Positions 35,597 to 47,117 of a DNA stretch of 64,000 nt are shown one piece after another. The stretch lies in NCBI RefSeq assembly GCF_902148855.1, contig NC_043966.1, positions 28,433,647 to 28,497,646 of the forward strand, written 5' to 3'. This DNA is from Sphaeramia orbicularis (taxonomy: Eukaryota; Chordata; Actinopteri; Kurtiformes; Apogonidae). Every line of letters begins with the position of its first letter. The stretch's first letter is position 1. The notes under the pieces are model-generated. The model was not told the origin of the DNA. It saw only the letters and a program-made list of their open reading frames with translations, and ran no database searches. The position numbers and the translations under genes were made by a program.

Positions 35597-35810
35597 TCAT
35601 TCATTAGCTGAACCAGCCTGGGGTCACAGGGGTCACTGGAGCCTATCCCAGCTACTTATGGGCGAAGGCTGGGTACACCCAGACATGTCACCAGTTCATC
35701 ACAGGGCTGACATATAGAGACGAACAACCAATCACTCTCACATTCATACCTATGGGCAGTTTAGATTAACCAATTAACCTATCAGTCCACGTCTATGGAT
35801 GAATAAATGG
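35597..35810. repeat. Teleost LINE-type dispersed repeat fragment
   Basis: Contains 'actggagcctatcccagc', 'gtacacccagacatgtcacc' and 'caccagttcatcacagggc', hallmarks of a repeat found widely in fish genomes, of the kind seen near 3' ends of L2/CR1-like elements. Fragmentary. Confidence 0.55.
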
Positions 35811-35929
35811 CATCTTATGATGACATTTATTGATATTCTTTAACTATCTAAACCTCTGTGAAGGAGGGGTGTAGATAGGTGTAGAATATCAATATATGTC
35901 ATCATAACAAGAATCTTTCTTGGAATCAA

Positions 35930-36135
35930 CGTGGGCAAAGGAGACAAACTCTTTCATCACAATAGGTTCAGGAATCATACAGTAAACCTCTGCACTCTCA
36001 TCACATCCAGGACACAAACTGTTCAAACTCCTTCCCTATAGACGTTACTGAACACTACGCCAAAAGCAACAGATTCAAGGACAGTTTCTTTCCCGAGACA
36101 GTCACTCTGTTGAATGACAAACTGTAGCAGACAGT
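35930..36135 (+). mobile_element. L2/CR1-like LINE fragment, end of reverse transcriptase frame
   Basis: The plus strand reads SHPGHKLFKLLPYRRY and, in a shifted frame, SNRFKDSFFPETVTLLN. This is the characteristic C-terminal end of L2-type LINE open reading frame 2. The copy carries a stop and a frame change and is 5' truncated, so it is dead. Confidence 0.65.
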
Positions 36136-36139
36136 ATAT

Positions 36140-36960
36140 ACCTCATATATTTGCACTATACTCCTTTTATTCCCCATTATTGGTTTTTGCACTATAGTTC
36201 ATTTTCCTATTTGGGGTCACAGTATGTGTACAGTTCAGTGAAAAAGACTTGTTTTTTACCATAAGTTTTTTTGTTTGTTTGTTTTTGTTCCTATAGTTTT
36301 ATACACATATTTATTATATACTACCTGAGAGCTAAGGACAGGCCAGACTCAAATTCCATGTTTATTTGCACAAACTTTAAAGTTGATTCTGATCCCGATA
36401 CTTTTTCATTATATATTTTTTTTCCAATCATGGACATGAACAGTATCAGTTTGCATACGGTAAAAAGCTTATTTTGTATCATTAATAAATCCCAATCGTG
36501 TGTTTATTTAGTTTAAATTCATGTTTGACAAATTATATCCTATTTATCTTTAAAGTATGGGTGCAGACGTATCAAGACTAAAATAACAAGGCACACAAGG
36601 GAAAATATATATATATACTTTTTTTCCTCAAAATTGCTCACTGAATTCACAATAGTGATACTGAGGTACTGTAAAACTTTTGAACATGTTCAGAGGTTTG
36701 GTCTTAGGCATTTTAATCTTCAATATATGGTTGTTTACAAACGATTTAAATGTTTTTATTTAATTATTTTAAAAATGTTTACTTATTTGTTACTTTTTTT
36801 TATTTAGTATTCTTTAAATCCACTTTGAATTAATTAAGCTGTAAATAAATGCTGGAGTTCAGATTTCAGGGAAAGGGTGTGATTTAAGTGAAAAGAATAT
36901 TTGAAAATCAGTTTGATGGAAATTTACTGTGTTATACAGCATTAGTCCTTTTTCTCATAC
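36140..36960. other. Spacer and intron start after the exon at 36961
   Basis: AT-rich with a short TA repeat near 36606. The donor CAG|GTATGA lies at its right edge. No gene seen. Confidence 0.5.
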
Positions 36961-39366
36961 CTGTAGAGTAGAAGCTGCAGAGTCACTAGTGTCAGTCACT
37001 CCTGTGCTTCTCGGTATACTGGACACAATATATCTGGAGCCCTTTGGCACAGGCTGTCTAACCACCAGCTTTCCTTTCCTGGTCTCTGCTAGAAACAGAC
37101 TATACCAGTAGGCATCGTTGGACACCAGAGTGGAGTCTGCGATGGTGGAGTTCCTCTCACTGATCACACTGTTCCTGCAGGGAGGAGCTGTTTTACTGGC
37201 CTTGGGTTTCTGACACTTGAGCACAATAGTGACCAATATGGTGATGAGCAGGAGAAATGACACTGAGCCCAGACCAATGACCAAATACAGGTTGAGGTCT
37301 GAGAAGATGTCATATTCTAGAGGCACCTCAGTCATGTCAGAGTAGGCCTTCACAGCAGTCTCCACTGTGGACAGCTTGATGGTGACTGTAGCGGACAGAG
37401 CAGGCTGCCCGTTGTCCTTGGCAACGACCACCAGCTGCTGGTGGCGTGGATCTCTGTAACTGAACATCCTCATGGTCCGGATCTCTCCGTTGTATTGGTC
37501 CAGACTGAATAGGTTGGCATCAGTCACCTGGAGAAACTGGTAGGTAATCCGAGAGTTGTGCACCGAGTCTATGTCCAAGGCTATCACCTTGGCAACCAGG
37601 GAGCCTTTATCAGTGGATCTGGGGATCTTTTCCTCCACCACTGAGCCGTGGGCTCGCCACGGAGACACAATAACAGGAGCATTGTCGTTCTGATCCACAA
37701 TGATGATGTGGACAGTCACGTTACTGCTGAGAGGAGGAGAACCAGAGTCTCTGGCCTCAATGTGGAAAAGAAACTCCTTCTCAATCTCATAGTCAAAGGT
37801 TTTCAGTGCGTAAAGGTTCCCGTTCTCTGGATTGATGGAGAACAGCATGGACATGGAGGTGTTGGCTATCTCCTTCTCCAGGATGAAATAAACTAGATAC
37901 TGGTTTTCATGGAGGTCAGGGTCAAACGCAGTGAGTGAACTGAGCAAGGCTCCTGGTGCATTATTCTCCATTACACGTATAGTATAAAATGACTGAGGGA
38001 ACTGTGGAACATTATCATTAACATCCAGCAGCTCTAAAGTCATAGTTTCATTATCAGATAAAGGAGGAGAACCTCTGTCTGTAACAGTGAATGTAATGTC
38101 ATATTCTGGAACCTTCTCACGGTCTAATGGCTCTGAAACCACTAACTCATAATAGTTATCAGAGGATTCCCTCAGTTTAAAAGGTAAATTTTCAGGAATA
38201 GTTAGATCAACTATCCCGTTATCACCTGAGTCCTTATCACTGACACTCACCACTGCGATCACTGTATCTACAGGCTCATTTTCTTTGATTGGACTCTGAA
38301 ATGACTTAATAGAAATTTCTGGGTGGTTGTCGTTCATATCTGTCACCTGTATTGTCAGTTTACACTGTCCAGATAAGGAGTTTGGTCCTTTGTCATTGGC
38401 AATAACCTCCATTTCATAAATCTTAAAATCTTCATAATTGATCATCTCTTTGACTCTGATTTCACCATTTTCTGGATTCAGGTTAAACATCTTCTGTGTT
38501 CTCTCTGATGTATACAGGCTGTATGAATACACTAACTCTGCGTTTGACCCTTCATCTAAATCTGTTGCATTCAGTTTAATCACTAGACTGCCAATCGGGG
38601 AGTTTTCCATAACATCTACATCATATTTGTCCGGATCAAATGAAGGGGCGTTGTCGTTCACATCAAGCACGCGCACTATGATGCTGGCTGTACCTGTGCG
38701 CGTGGGGACTCCTCCATCCACAGCTGTCAGTATTAGATTATGAACAGCCTGCTGCTCTCTGTCCAAAGCCTTTTTCAGAACCAAATCAGCAAACTTTGTC
38801 CCGTCTCTACCGGTCTGAATCTCAATGGAGAAATGTTCACTGGAGCTGAGGTGGTAGTTTTTCACAGAATTCGTTCCAACATCTGGGTCCACAGCATTAT
38901 TTAAAGAGAATCTCTCTCCAACGGGGCTGGACTCAGATATGTCCAAATGCATCGTCCCGCGGCGAAAATGAGGAGCGTTATCATTAATGTCCAGAATTTC
39001 CACCTCGATGTTAAACATCCGTATGGGATTTTCAATTGTGGTGTCTAATTTAAGGAAGCAGACCGTCGTTTTCAGTGGGCACAAAAACTCCCTATCTATC
39101 CTCTCCAGAATAAACAGCTCTCCCGTGTCCTTATTGATGTCTAAATATTTTTTATTACCCACAACATCGATGCGCATTTGTCTTCCTTTAAGCGTCTTCA
39201 CGTCCAGTCCCAAATCTGCTGCTAAATTCGCAACGACAGAGCCTTCCTCCATTTCTTCGGGAATAGAATAATGGGTGACGGTGGATACTGCGTCCATGAA
39301 GGCAGAAAGAAAGAAAAGTAACAACACGTACCGTCTCCAGAAAAACTGATGGGTTTGATGAGTCAT
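36961..39366 (-). CDS. Clustered protocadherin variable exon, array B
   Basis: Codes for 802 residues: signal peptide 1-28 (MTHQTHQFFW then YVLLLFFLSAFMD), EC1 29-132, EC2 133-241, EC3 242-349, EC4 350-454, EC5 455-563, EC6 564-670, membrane helix about 691-717, tail 718-802. Calcium linkers are DINDNAP, DVNDNAP, DMNDNHP, DVNDNVP and DQNDNAP. The EC1 loop is CPLKTTVC (six residues between Cys). Apart from the signal peptide and EC1 it is almost the same protein as those encoded at 32004-34412 and 40372-42777. Array-typical donor CAG|GTATGA, phase 0. Confidence 0.95.
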
Positions 39367-40371
39367 TATGAAGTTTAATTTTATTCCGTCTTTACGCGTC
39401 GAACCGTGTAGATATCCTTACTGAATAAATTAACGCAAGGGTTTTATTGATATGAAACCTTTTTAGGCTGGACCACCAGTGACATAGCCAACATTTAGTA
39501 CAATGACTGTTCTCCCTCCAATGAACGCTCCTGAAGGCTGTGAGCTCATCACTGAATGTATTTTCATGGGCAACAGCGACGAAAATTGCCGAGGAGGAGC
39601 ATGTACAACATTTCGTAAACAACGCAATAAATATTATTTTACACAATTTAAAATAATAATTGTAACATGGCATTAATAGCTGAAAAAAAAAACAATTTTG
39701 CTGAAGTTTTATCAATGAACATGGAGTAGACTTATAAATATAAACACCCAAAATTTTTGCTATAGTTTATTACTTTTTCATTTCTTGCTAAAACTTTCAT
39801 TACCCACAAACGGATGAGGTAACTGTAAATATTTGGTTAATCCTCTTTCCTTTATGTTCCACTACTTGTACCAACACGTTTTTGTCAATGATAAAACACA
39901 ATATTAAAACTTGAAATTACCTTTGGATGTATATTCACAAACAGGTTTTTATAAACACTATTTATGTGATATTTTACGAATATGGATTGCGGATTCTCTA
40001 ACTTGATTTTTCTAATATGTAAAGACATTCATGTTGTAACATCAAGAATATGTATTAATAGACTGAGACAAATTTGTACACTTTTCACCTAAATTACCTA
40101 GTTCGTTAGTTAGTTTTCCTCAAATTGTATCGAGTTTTACTTAAAATCTAACTATAACATTGCCAGAACATGTAGAGTAATGGTCAGTTGAAATTATATA
40201 ACACTATCTAATTACTGAAAGAAGAAGATAATCCTTCAAGTACTAAAAGCACAGGAAGGTTACAATTGTCCGGAGAATCAAAAAAGTGTCTGATAACTGT
40301 CTGAGAAACCAAATTGGATGTTTTCTAAGTACTACTATGTTTTGCATGTTACTTTTAAAATATTCTCATAC
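39367..40371. other. Spacer with promoter of the exon at 36961-39366
   Basis: A CSE-like GGCAACAGCGACGAAAAT lies at 39569-39586, 204 bases upstream of the ATG, preceded by a ctcatca block. The rest is AT-rich intron of the next exon. No RE1 seen. Confidence 0.5.
39569..39586 (-). promoter_or_regulatory. CSE/CGCT-like promoter element
   Basis: Plus strand ggcaacagcgacgaaaat; the CAACAGCGAC core equals that of the exons at 43796, 47118 and 50429. Confidence 0.5.
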
Positions 40372-42777
40372 CTGTAGAGTAGAAGCTGCAGAGTCACTAG
40401 TGTCAGTCACTCCTGTACTTCTCGGTATACTGGACACAATGTATCTGGAGCCCTTTGGCACAGGCTGTCTAACCACCAGCTTTCCTTTCCTGGTCTCTGC
40501 TAGAAACAGACTGTACCAGTAGGCATCGTTGGACACCAGAGTGGAGTCTGCGATGGTGGAGTTCCTCTCACTGATCACACTGTTCCTGCAGGGAGGAGCT
40601 GTTTTACTGGCCTTGGGTTTCTGACACTTGAGCACAATAGTGACCAATATGGTGATGAGCAGGAGAAATGACACTGAGCCCAGACCAATGACCAAATACA
40701 GGTTGAGGTCTGAGAAGATGTCATATTCTAGAGGCACCTCAGTCATGTCAGAGTAGGCCTTCACAGCAGTCTCCACTGTGGACAGCTTGATGGTGACTGT
40801 AGCAGACAGAGCAGGCTGTCCGTTGTCCTTGGCAACCACAACCAGCTGCTGGTGGCGTGGATCTCTGTAACTGAACATCCTCATGGTCCGGATCTCTCCG
40901 TTGTATTGGTCCAGACTGAATAGGTTGGCATCAGTCACCTGGAGAAACTGGTAGGTAATCCGAGAGTTGTGCACCGAGTCTATGTCCAAGGCTATCACCT
41001 TGGCAACCAGGGAGCCTTTATCGGTGGATCTGGGGATCTTTTCCTCCACCACTGAGCCGTGGGCTCGCCACGGAGACACAATAACAGGAGCATTGTCGTT
41101 CTGATCCACAATGATGATGTGGACAGTCACGTTACTGCTGAGAGGAGGAGAACCAGAGTCTCTGGCCTCAATGTGGAAAAGAAACTCCTTCTCAATCTCA
41201 TAGTCAAAGGTTTTCAGTGCGTAAAGGTTCCCGTTCTCTGGATTGATGGAGAACAGCATGGACATGGAGGTGTTGGCTATCTCCTTCTCCAGGATGAAAT
41301 AAACTAGATACTGGTTTTCATGGAGGTCAGGGTCAAACGCAGTGAGTGAACTGAGCAAGGCTCCTGGTGCATTATTCTCCATTACACGTATAGTATAAAA
41401 TGACTGAGGGAACTGTGGAACATTATCATTAACATCCAGCAGCTCTAAAGTCATAGTTTCATTATCAGATAAAGGAGGAGAACCTCTGTCTGTAACAGTG
41501 AATGTAATGTCATATTCTGGAACCTTCTCACGATCTAATGGCTCTGAAACAACTAACTCATAATAGTTATCAGAGGATTCCCTCAGTTTAAAAGGTAAAT
41601 TTTCAGGAATAGTTAGATCAACTATCCCGTTATCACCTGAGTCCTTATCACTGACACTCACCACTGCGATCACTGTATCTACAGGCTCATTTTCTTTGAT
41701 TGGACTCTGAAATGACTTAATAGAAATTTCTGGGTGGTTGTCGTTCATATCTGTCACCTGTATTGTCAGTTTACACTGTCCAGATAAGGAGTTTGGTCCT
41801 TTATCATTGGCAATAACCTCCATTTCATAAATCTTAAAATCTTCATAATTGATCATCTCTTTGACTCTGATTTCACCATTTTCTGGATTCAGGTTAAACA
41901 TCTTCTGTGTTCTCTCTGATGTATACAGGCTGTATGAATACACTAACTCTGCGTTTGACCCTTCATCTAAATCTGTTGCATTCAGTTTAATCACTAGACT
42001 GCCAATCGGGGAGTTTTCCATAACATCTACATCATATTTGTCCGGATCAAATGAAGGGGCGTTGTCGTTCACATCAAGCACGCGCACTATGATGCTGGCT
42101 GTACCTGTGCGCGTGGGGACTCCTCCATCCACAGCTGTCAGTATTAGATTATGAACAGCCTGCTGCTCTCTGTCCAAAGCCTTTTTCAGAACCAAATCAG
42201 CAAACTTTGTCCCGTCTCTACCGGTCTGAATCTCAATGGAGAAATGTTCACTGGAGCTGAGGTGGTAGTTTTTCACAGAATTCGTTCCAACATCTGGGTC
42301 CACAGCATTATTTAATGAGAATCTCTCTCCAACGGGGCTGGACTCAGATATGTCCAAATGCATCGTCCCGCGGCGAAAATGAGGAGCGTTATCATTAATG
42401 TCCAGAATTTCCACCTCGATATTAAACATCCGTATGGGATTTTCAATGGTAGCATCTAATTTAAGGAAGCATGATGTTGTTGTCTTCAACGGGCACAATA
42501 ACTCTCTATCTATTCTTTCGGAGATGAACAGCTCTCCCGTTTCTCTGTTAATGTCAATATATTTCTTATTTCCTACTACATCTACTCGCATTTTTCTTTT
42601 ATTCAGAGTCCTGACATCCAATCCCAAATCTGTCGCTAAATTGGCAACGACAGAGCCTTCCTCCATTTCTTCGGGAACAGAATAATGGGTGACGGGGGAA
42701 ACCGTGTCCACGATAAAAGAAAGAAAGAGAAATACTGAAACGTACCCTCTCCGTGAACAGCAAATAAGAAGAGCCAT
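40372..42777 (-). CDS. Clustered protocadherin variable exon, array B
   Basis: Codes for 802 residues. The signal peptide (MALLICCSRRGY then VSVFLFLSFIVD) and EC1 are its own: VRTLNKRKMRVDVVGNKKY and the loop CPLKTTTSC with seven residues between Cys. From EC2 to the end it matches the exon at 36961-39366 with hardly any change. As EC2 and EC3 carry most of the trans-recognition surface in clustered protocadherins, the three encoded proteins may bind each other. Donor CAG|GTATGA, phase 0. Confidence 0.95.
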
Positions 42778-42988
42778 TGCGAATAATCTTTTTTGGTTAA
42801 ATCCTTGAAAAGATCTAGTTAGAAAAAAATAGGTATGCTGATTAAAGATGAAAAGTGAGAAGGGTCTTGAGTAACGGCGTTTCTGTTTGCTGTTAATAAT
42901 AGAGGGGTGGTATGGTTATGTCTGCTTTTCCAGCCTCCAATCAAACATCGCGAGAAGGATGACCTCATCAGTTCACATTTTTGTGGAG

Positions 42989-43005
42989 AGCAGCGACGTC
43001 AATAG
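42989..43005 (-). promoter_or_regulatory. CSE/CGCT-like promoter element
   Basis: Plus strand agcagcgacgtcaatag, 212 bases upstream of the ATG at 42777; a gatgacctcatca block precedes it. Confidence 0.5.
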
Positions 43006-43219
43006 ACCTTTGAGGAACCTTTACACATCGTCAAGTAGTTTTTGCATTTCATCTTTTGTAAAGGAAAAACTGTGAGCATGCTTGGATCATCTAATTATGG
43101 ATTATACAATGTTTTATAGTATAGATTTTCCCACGGTGTTCCAATGGACAACTACTCCATTTTATTCCGTTTTTTTTTTTAATTAGTTTTTCAAGGTTGT
43201 TATATTTCCTGCTTTACAA

Positions 43220-43220
<1 letters not shown>

Positions 43221-43300
<80 letters not shown>

Positions 43301-43305
43301 TTTTT
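43221..43305. repeat. (TA)n microsatellite followed by poly-T
   Basis: About 31 TA units (43221-43282), then a T run. The rest of the spacer (43306-43795) is AT-rich intron with nothing recognised. Confidence 0.95.
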
Positions 43306-43795
43306 TGCCATATGACCTTCCTCACTTTCTATTATGCAAAACAAAGAATACCATTATCTCGAAGCTGCCCACGACTTTATGTAAATCCATGTTGAAAAAC
43401 AGTTTCCATAACTGTTTTATGACATTTTAATGTGCTTGTTAAATGTTTTGAATGCATTTTTGTTGTGTAACAGACTGCACCATATGTAACAGCCACTTAC
43501 TGCAAAGTGGATGAACTATGGAGAAAACAACGCTCTGAAATGGATTACAAATATGTCTGATTTGTTTGAAGAGACATGATAGAGTTTACTTGATGGATTT
43601 GTGTTATTGCAGACTATTTTGGTAACTACTGAAAAATTATATTACATTTTTTAAATGTTAATTAAATGAATAAAATTGTTTTTTATATGTACTTTTAGAA
43701 TACAAGACAGAGACTGGCACATTTCTTTGTATATTTAAAGGACATGCTTGGCAAGTATCTGAACAGAACCAATTGATTTGATATGTATCTCATAC

Positions 43796-46201
43796 CTGCA
43801 GAGTAGAAGCTGCAGAGTCACTAGTGTCAGTCACTCCTGTGCTTCTCGGTATACTGGACACAATGTATCTGGAGCCCTTTGGCACAGGCTGTCTAACCAC
43901 CAGCTTTCCTTTCCTGGTCTCTGCTAGAAACAGACTGTACCAGTAGGCATCGTTGGACACCAGAGTGGAGTCTGCGATGGTGGAGTTCCTCTCACTGATC
44001 ACACTGTTCCTGCAGGGAGGAGCTGTTTTACTGGCCTTGGGTTTCTGACACTTGAGCACAATAGTGACCAATATGGTGATGAGCAGGAGAAATGACACTG
44101 AGCCCAGACCAATGACCAAATACAGGTTGAGGTCTGAGAAGATGTCATATTCTAGAGGCACCTCAGTCATGTCAGAGTAGGCCTTCACAGCAGTCTCCAC
44201 TGTGGACAGCTTGATGGTGACTGTAGCGGACAGAGCAGGCTGCCCGTTGTCCTTGGCAACGACCACCAGCTGCTGGTGGCGTGGATCTCTGTAACTGAAC
44301 ATCCTCATGGTCCGGATCTCTCCGTTGTATTGGTCCAGACTGAACAGGTTGGCATCAGTCACCTGGAGAAACTGGTAGGTAATCCGAGAGTTGTGCACCG
44401 AGTCTATGTCCAAGGCTATCACCTTGGCAACCAGGGAGCCTTTATCGGTGGATCTGGGGATCTTTTCCTCCACCACTGAGCCGTGGGCTCGCCACGGAGA
44501 CACAATAACAGGAGCATTGTCGTTCTGATCCACAATGATGATGTGGACAGTCACGTTACTGCTGAGAGGAGGAGAACCAGAGTCTCTGGCCTCAATGTGG
44601 AAAAGAAACTCCTTCTCAATCTCATAGTCAAAGGTTTTCAGTGCGTAAAGGTTCCCGTTCTCTGGATTGATGGAGAACAGCATGGACATGGAGGTGTTGG
44701 CTATCTCCTTCTCCAGGATGAAATAAACTAGATACTGGTTTTCATGGAGGTCAGGGTCAAACGCAGTGAGAGAACTGAGCAAGGCTCCTGGTGCATTATT
44801 CTCCATTACACGTATAGTATAAAATGACTGAGGGAACTGTGGAACATTATCATTAACATCCAGCAGCTCTAAAGTCATAGTTTCATTATCAGATAAAGGA
44901 GGAGAACCTCTGTCTGTAACAGTGAATGTAATGTCATATTCTGGAACCTTCTCGCGGTCTAATGGCTCTGAAACAACTAACTCATAATAGTTATCAGAGG
45001 ATTCCCTCAGTTTAAAAGGCATATGATCTGGAATGTGAAGATCAACCACTCCATTATCACCTGAGTCCTTATCACTGACACTAACTACTGCTATCACTGT
45101 GTCTAATTTGATGTCTTCACTGACTGGACTCTGAAATGATTTAATAGATATTTGTGGATGGTTATCATTCATATCTTCAACCATAATTTTCACTGTACAC
45201 TGTCCTGATAAAATATTGGTTCCTTTGTCTGTTGCTATAACTTCCATGTCATAAATCTTAAAATCTTCATAGTTTAAAACTCCCTTAACTGTAATTTCAC
45301 CCGTGGACGGATTCAGATTAAATGTTTCTTGTGTTTTTTCTGAGGTATAAAGACTATACGAATATATCAAATCAGAATTTGATCCTTCATCTAAGTCTGT
45401 CGCATTTAGATGAATTACAAGACTTCCAAAAGGAGAGTTTTCCATTATTTTGATATTGTAAGTTTGTTGATCAAATTTCGGTGCGTTATCGTTTGTGTCT
45501 AAAACCCGAACAATTACACTTGCGGTGCCGGAACGAGCGGGTGTACCGCCATCTACAGCAGTTAGTATCAAATTATGAACAGCCTGTTGTTCGCGATCTA
45601 AAGTCTTTTTCAAAATTAAATCCGCCGATTTTGACCCATCTCTTCCGGTCTGAACCTCAATAGCAAAGTGTTCACTCGCGCTCACGTGATACGTTTTCAC
45701 GGTGTTAATCCCGACATCAGGGTCAACTGCGTTACTGAGGGAAAATCTTTCTCCAGCAGGTGTTGACTCAGATATGTCCAAGTGTATGACACCCCTTCGA
45801 AACTGAGGGGCGTTGTCATTTATGTCCAGAATCTCCAGCTCTATGTTGAATATACGCACAGGATTTTCAAGTATCACTTCCAATTTTAGGTAACAAGATG
45901 TCAGCGTTTGTGTGCAAAGATGTTCCCTGTCAATTTTCTCCACTATGTAAATCTCACCAGTCTCTTTGTTCACATCAACGTATTTTTTGTTGGTGATCAC
46001 ATCAAGGCGCATCTTCCTTTTGCTCAGTGTTTTAACATCCAGGCTGAGATCCGTCGCAAGGTTAGAGACGACTGATCCTACTTTCATCTCCTCTGGTATG
46101 GAATAATGAGTCACTGAAGCTTTTACAATATGAACGAAAGAAAGAAAAACGACAAGCGCCACGTACCTTCCCCACGACTGCATTGTTTGGTCACACCGCA
46201 T
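43796..46201 (-). CDS. Clustered protocadherin variable exon, array B (MRCDQ trio)
   Basis: Codes for 802 residues. The N-terminus MRCDQTMQSWGRYV and signal core ALVVFLSFVHIV are shared with the exons at 47118 and 50429. Mature VTHYSIPEEMKVG. The EC1 loop is CTQTLTSC (six residues between Cys). Compared with its two sisters it has KRKMRLDVITNKKYVDV in EC1, SPFGSL for SPIGSL in EC3 and GTNILSG for GTNSLSG in EC3. EC4 reads DHMPFKLRESSD; from there on it is the common array-B sequence. A second ATG (46183) is seven codons in. Donor CAG|GTATGA, phase 0. Confidence 0.95.
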
Positions 46202-46361
46202 TGTTATTTATCTGCTCTCCTTTTGCAGCAAGTCAGTCCATATAAAGATATCCACGGATTTCAAACCTTGGAATTAATATTGCTGTCCAGTCCTTTTGGT
46301 TACAGTAGACAAAAAGATGCGCAAAAATACGTAGGAAAATAAATCCCCTTCAAATATGAGT

Positions 46362-46382
46362 TTCAGCACCACGGAGCTGTCC
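46362..46382 (+). promoter_or_regulatory. RE1-like motif
   Basis: TTCAGCACCACGG followed by AGCTGTCC: left half perfect, right half altered. 161 bases upstream of the ATG at 46201. Confidence 0.6.
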
Positions 46383-46452
46383 GGCTGCTCGCGTTTCTTT
46401 GCATTGTATAACTCCCTGTCATGGCGACCGTGGGTTCTCCAGTTTATCTAGT

Positions 46453-46470
46453 CAACAGCGACACACTTTG
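46453..46470 (-). promoter_or_regulatory. CSE/CGCT-like promoter element
   Basis: Plus strand caacagcgacacactttg, 252 bases upstream of the ATG at 46201. Confidence 0.5.
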
Positions 46471-47117
46471 CAATCTGTATAACAGCGAGACATTTTAGAA
46501 TGTCTAAAATGCTGCAATTTTAAAGAGTGCTCATATGTCTCCTAAATATTAAACTTAAATCGTTTAAGTTTTGTGTGTTTCGGTTAAAAACCCTGAACTC
46601 TCAGCGTAAATGGGACTGTTTTTAACAAAAACAGTCATTTAATACTAGTTTATCTGTACCAATCAGAAACAAATTTTATAGAATAAGAAGGAGACAATGT
46701 GGAAAATAACCCACGTGTTAGGAGAAAAAACAGTGTTACAATACCCTTCCAGAACATCGTTTTTTTTTTTTTTTTTAAATTTTTAATAATATTCTAGCTA
46801 TAGAATTGGTAAAGTGGGTAATGTGCTCTAAAGTAACACAAAAATATGCCCCATGGAATATATTTACAGTATGGAATAAATAATATTTTAGATTCTTATC
46901 CTTGCCTTCCCTAAACTTCACATTATGTTCTCTTTTACCTATTGACTGGCTAATGGTAGAGAAAGAGAAAGCATGTGATGAATCAGGTTAAAAACTCTAT
47001 AGTGTGACAGCAACCACGTTGATCCTCTCAACTTTATAGACTAAAGTATCATTGGCTGGAAAATGAAAAACTAAAAAGTATGTTTATCAATGAGAAATAC
47101 ATTACTATTGCTCCTAC

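Larger units (their letters stand above)
46202..47117. repeat. Spacer copy 1 of the MRCDQ trio
   Basis: Homologous to 49521-50428 almost throughout and to 52835-53110 in its promoter part. The left part holds the promoter of the exon at 43796-46201, the right part the intron start after the exon at 47118-49520. A T run occurs at 46760-46776. Confidence 0.8.
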
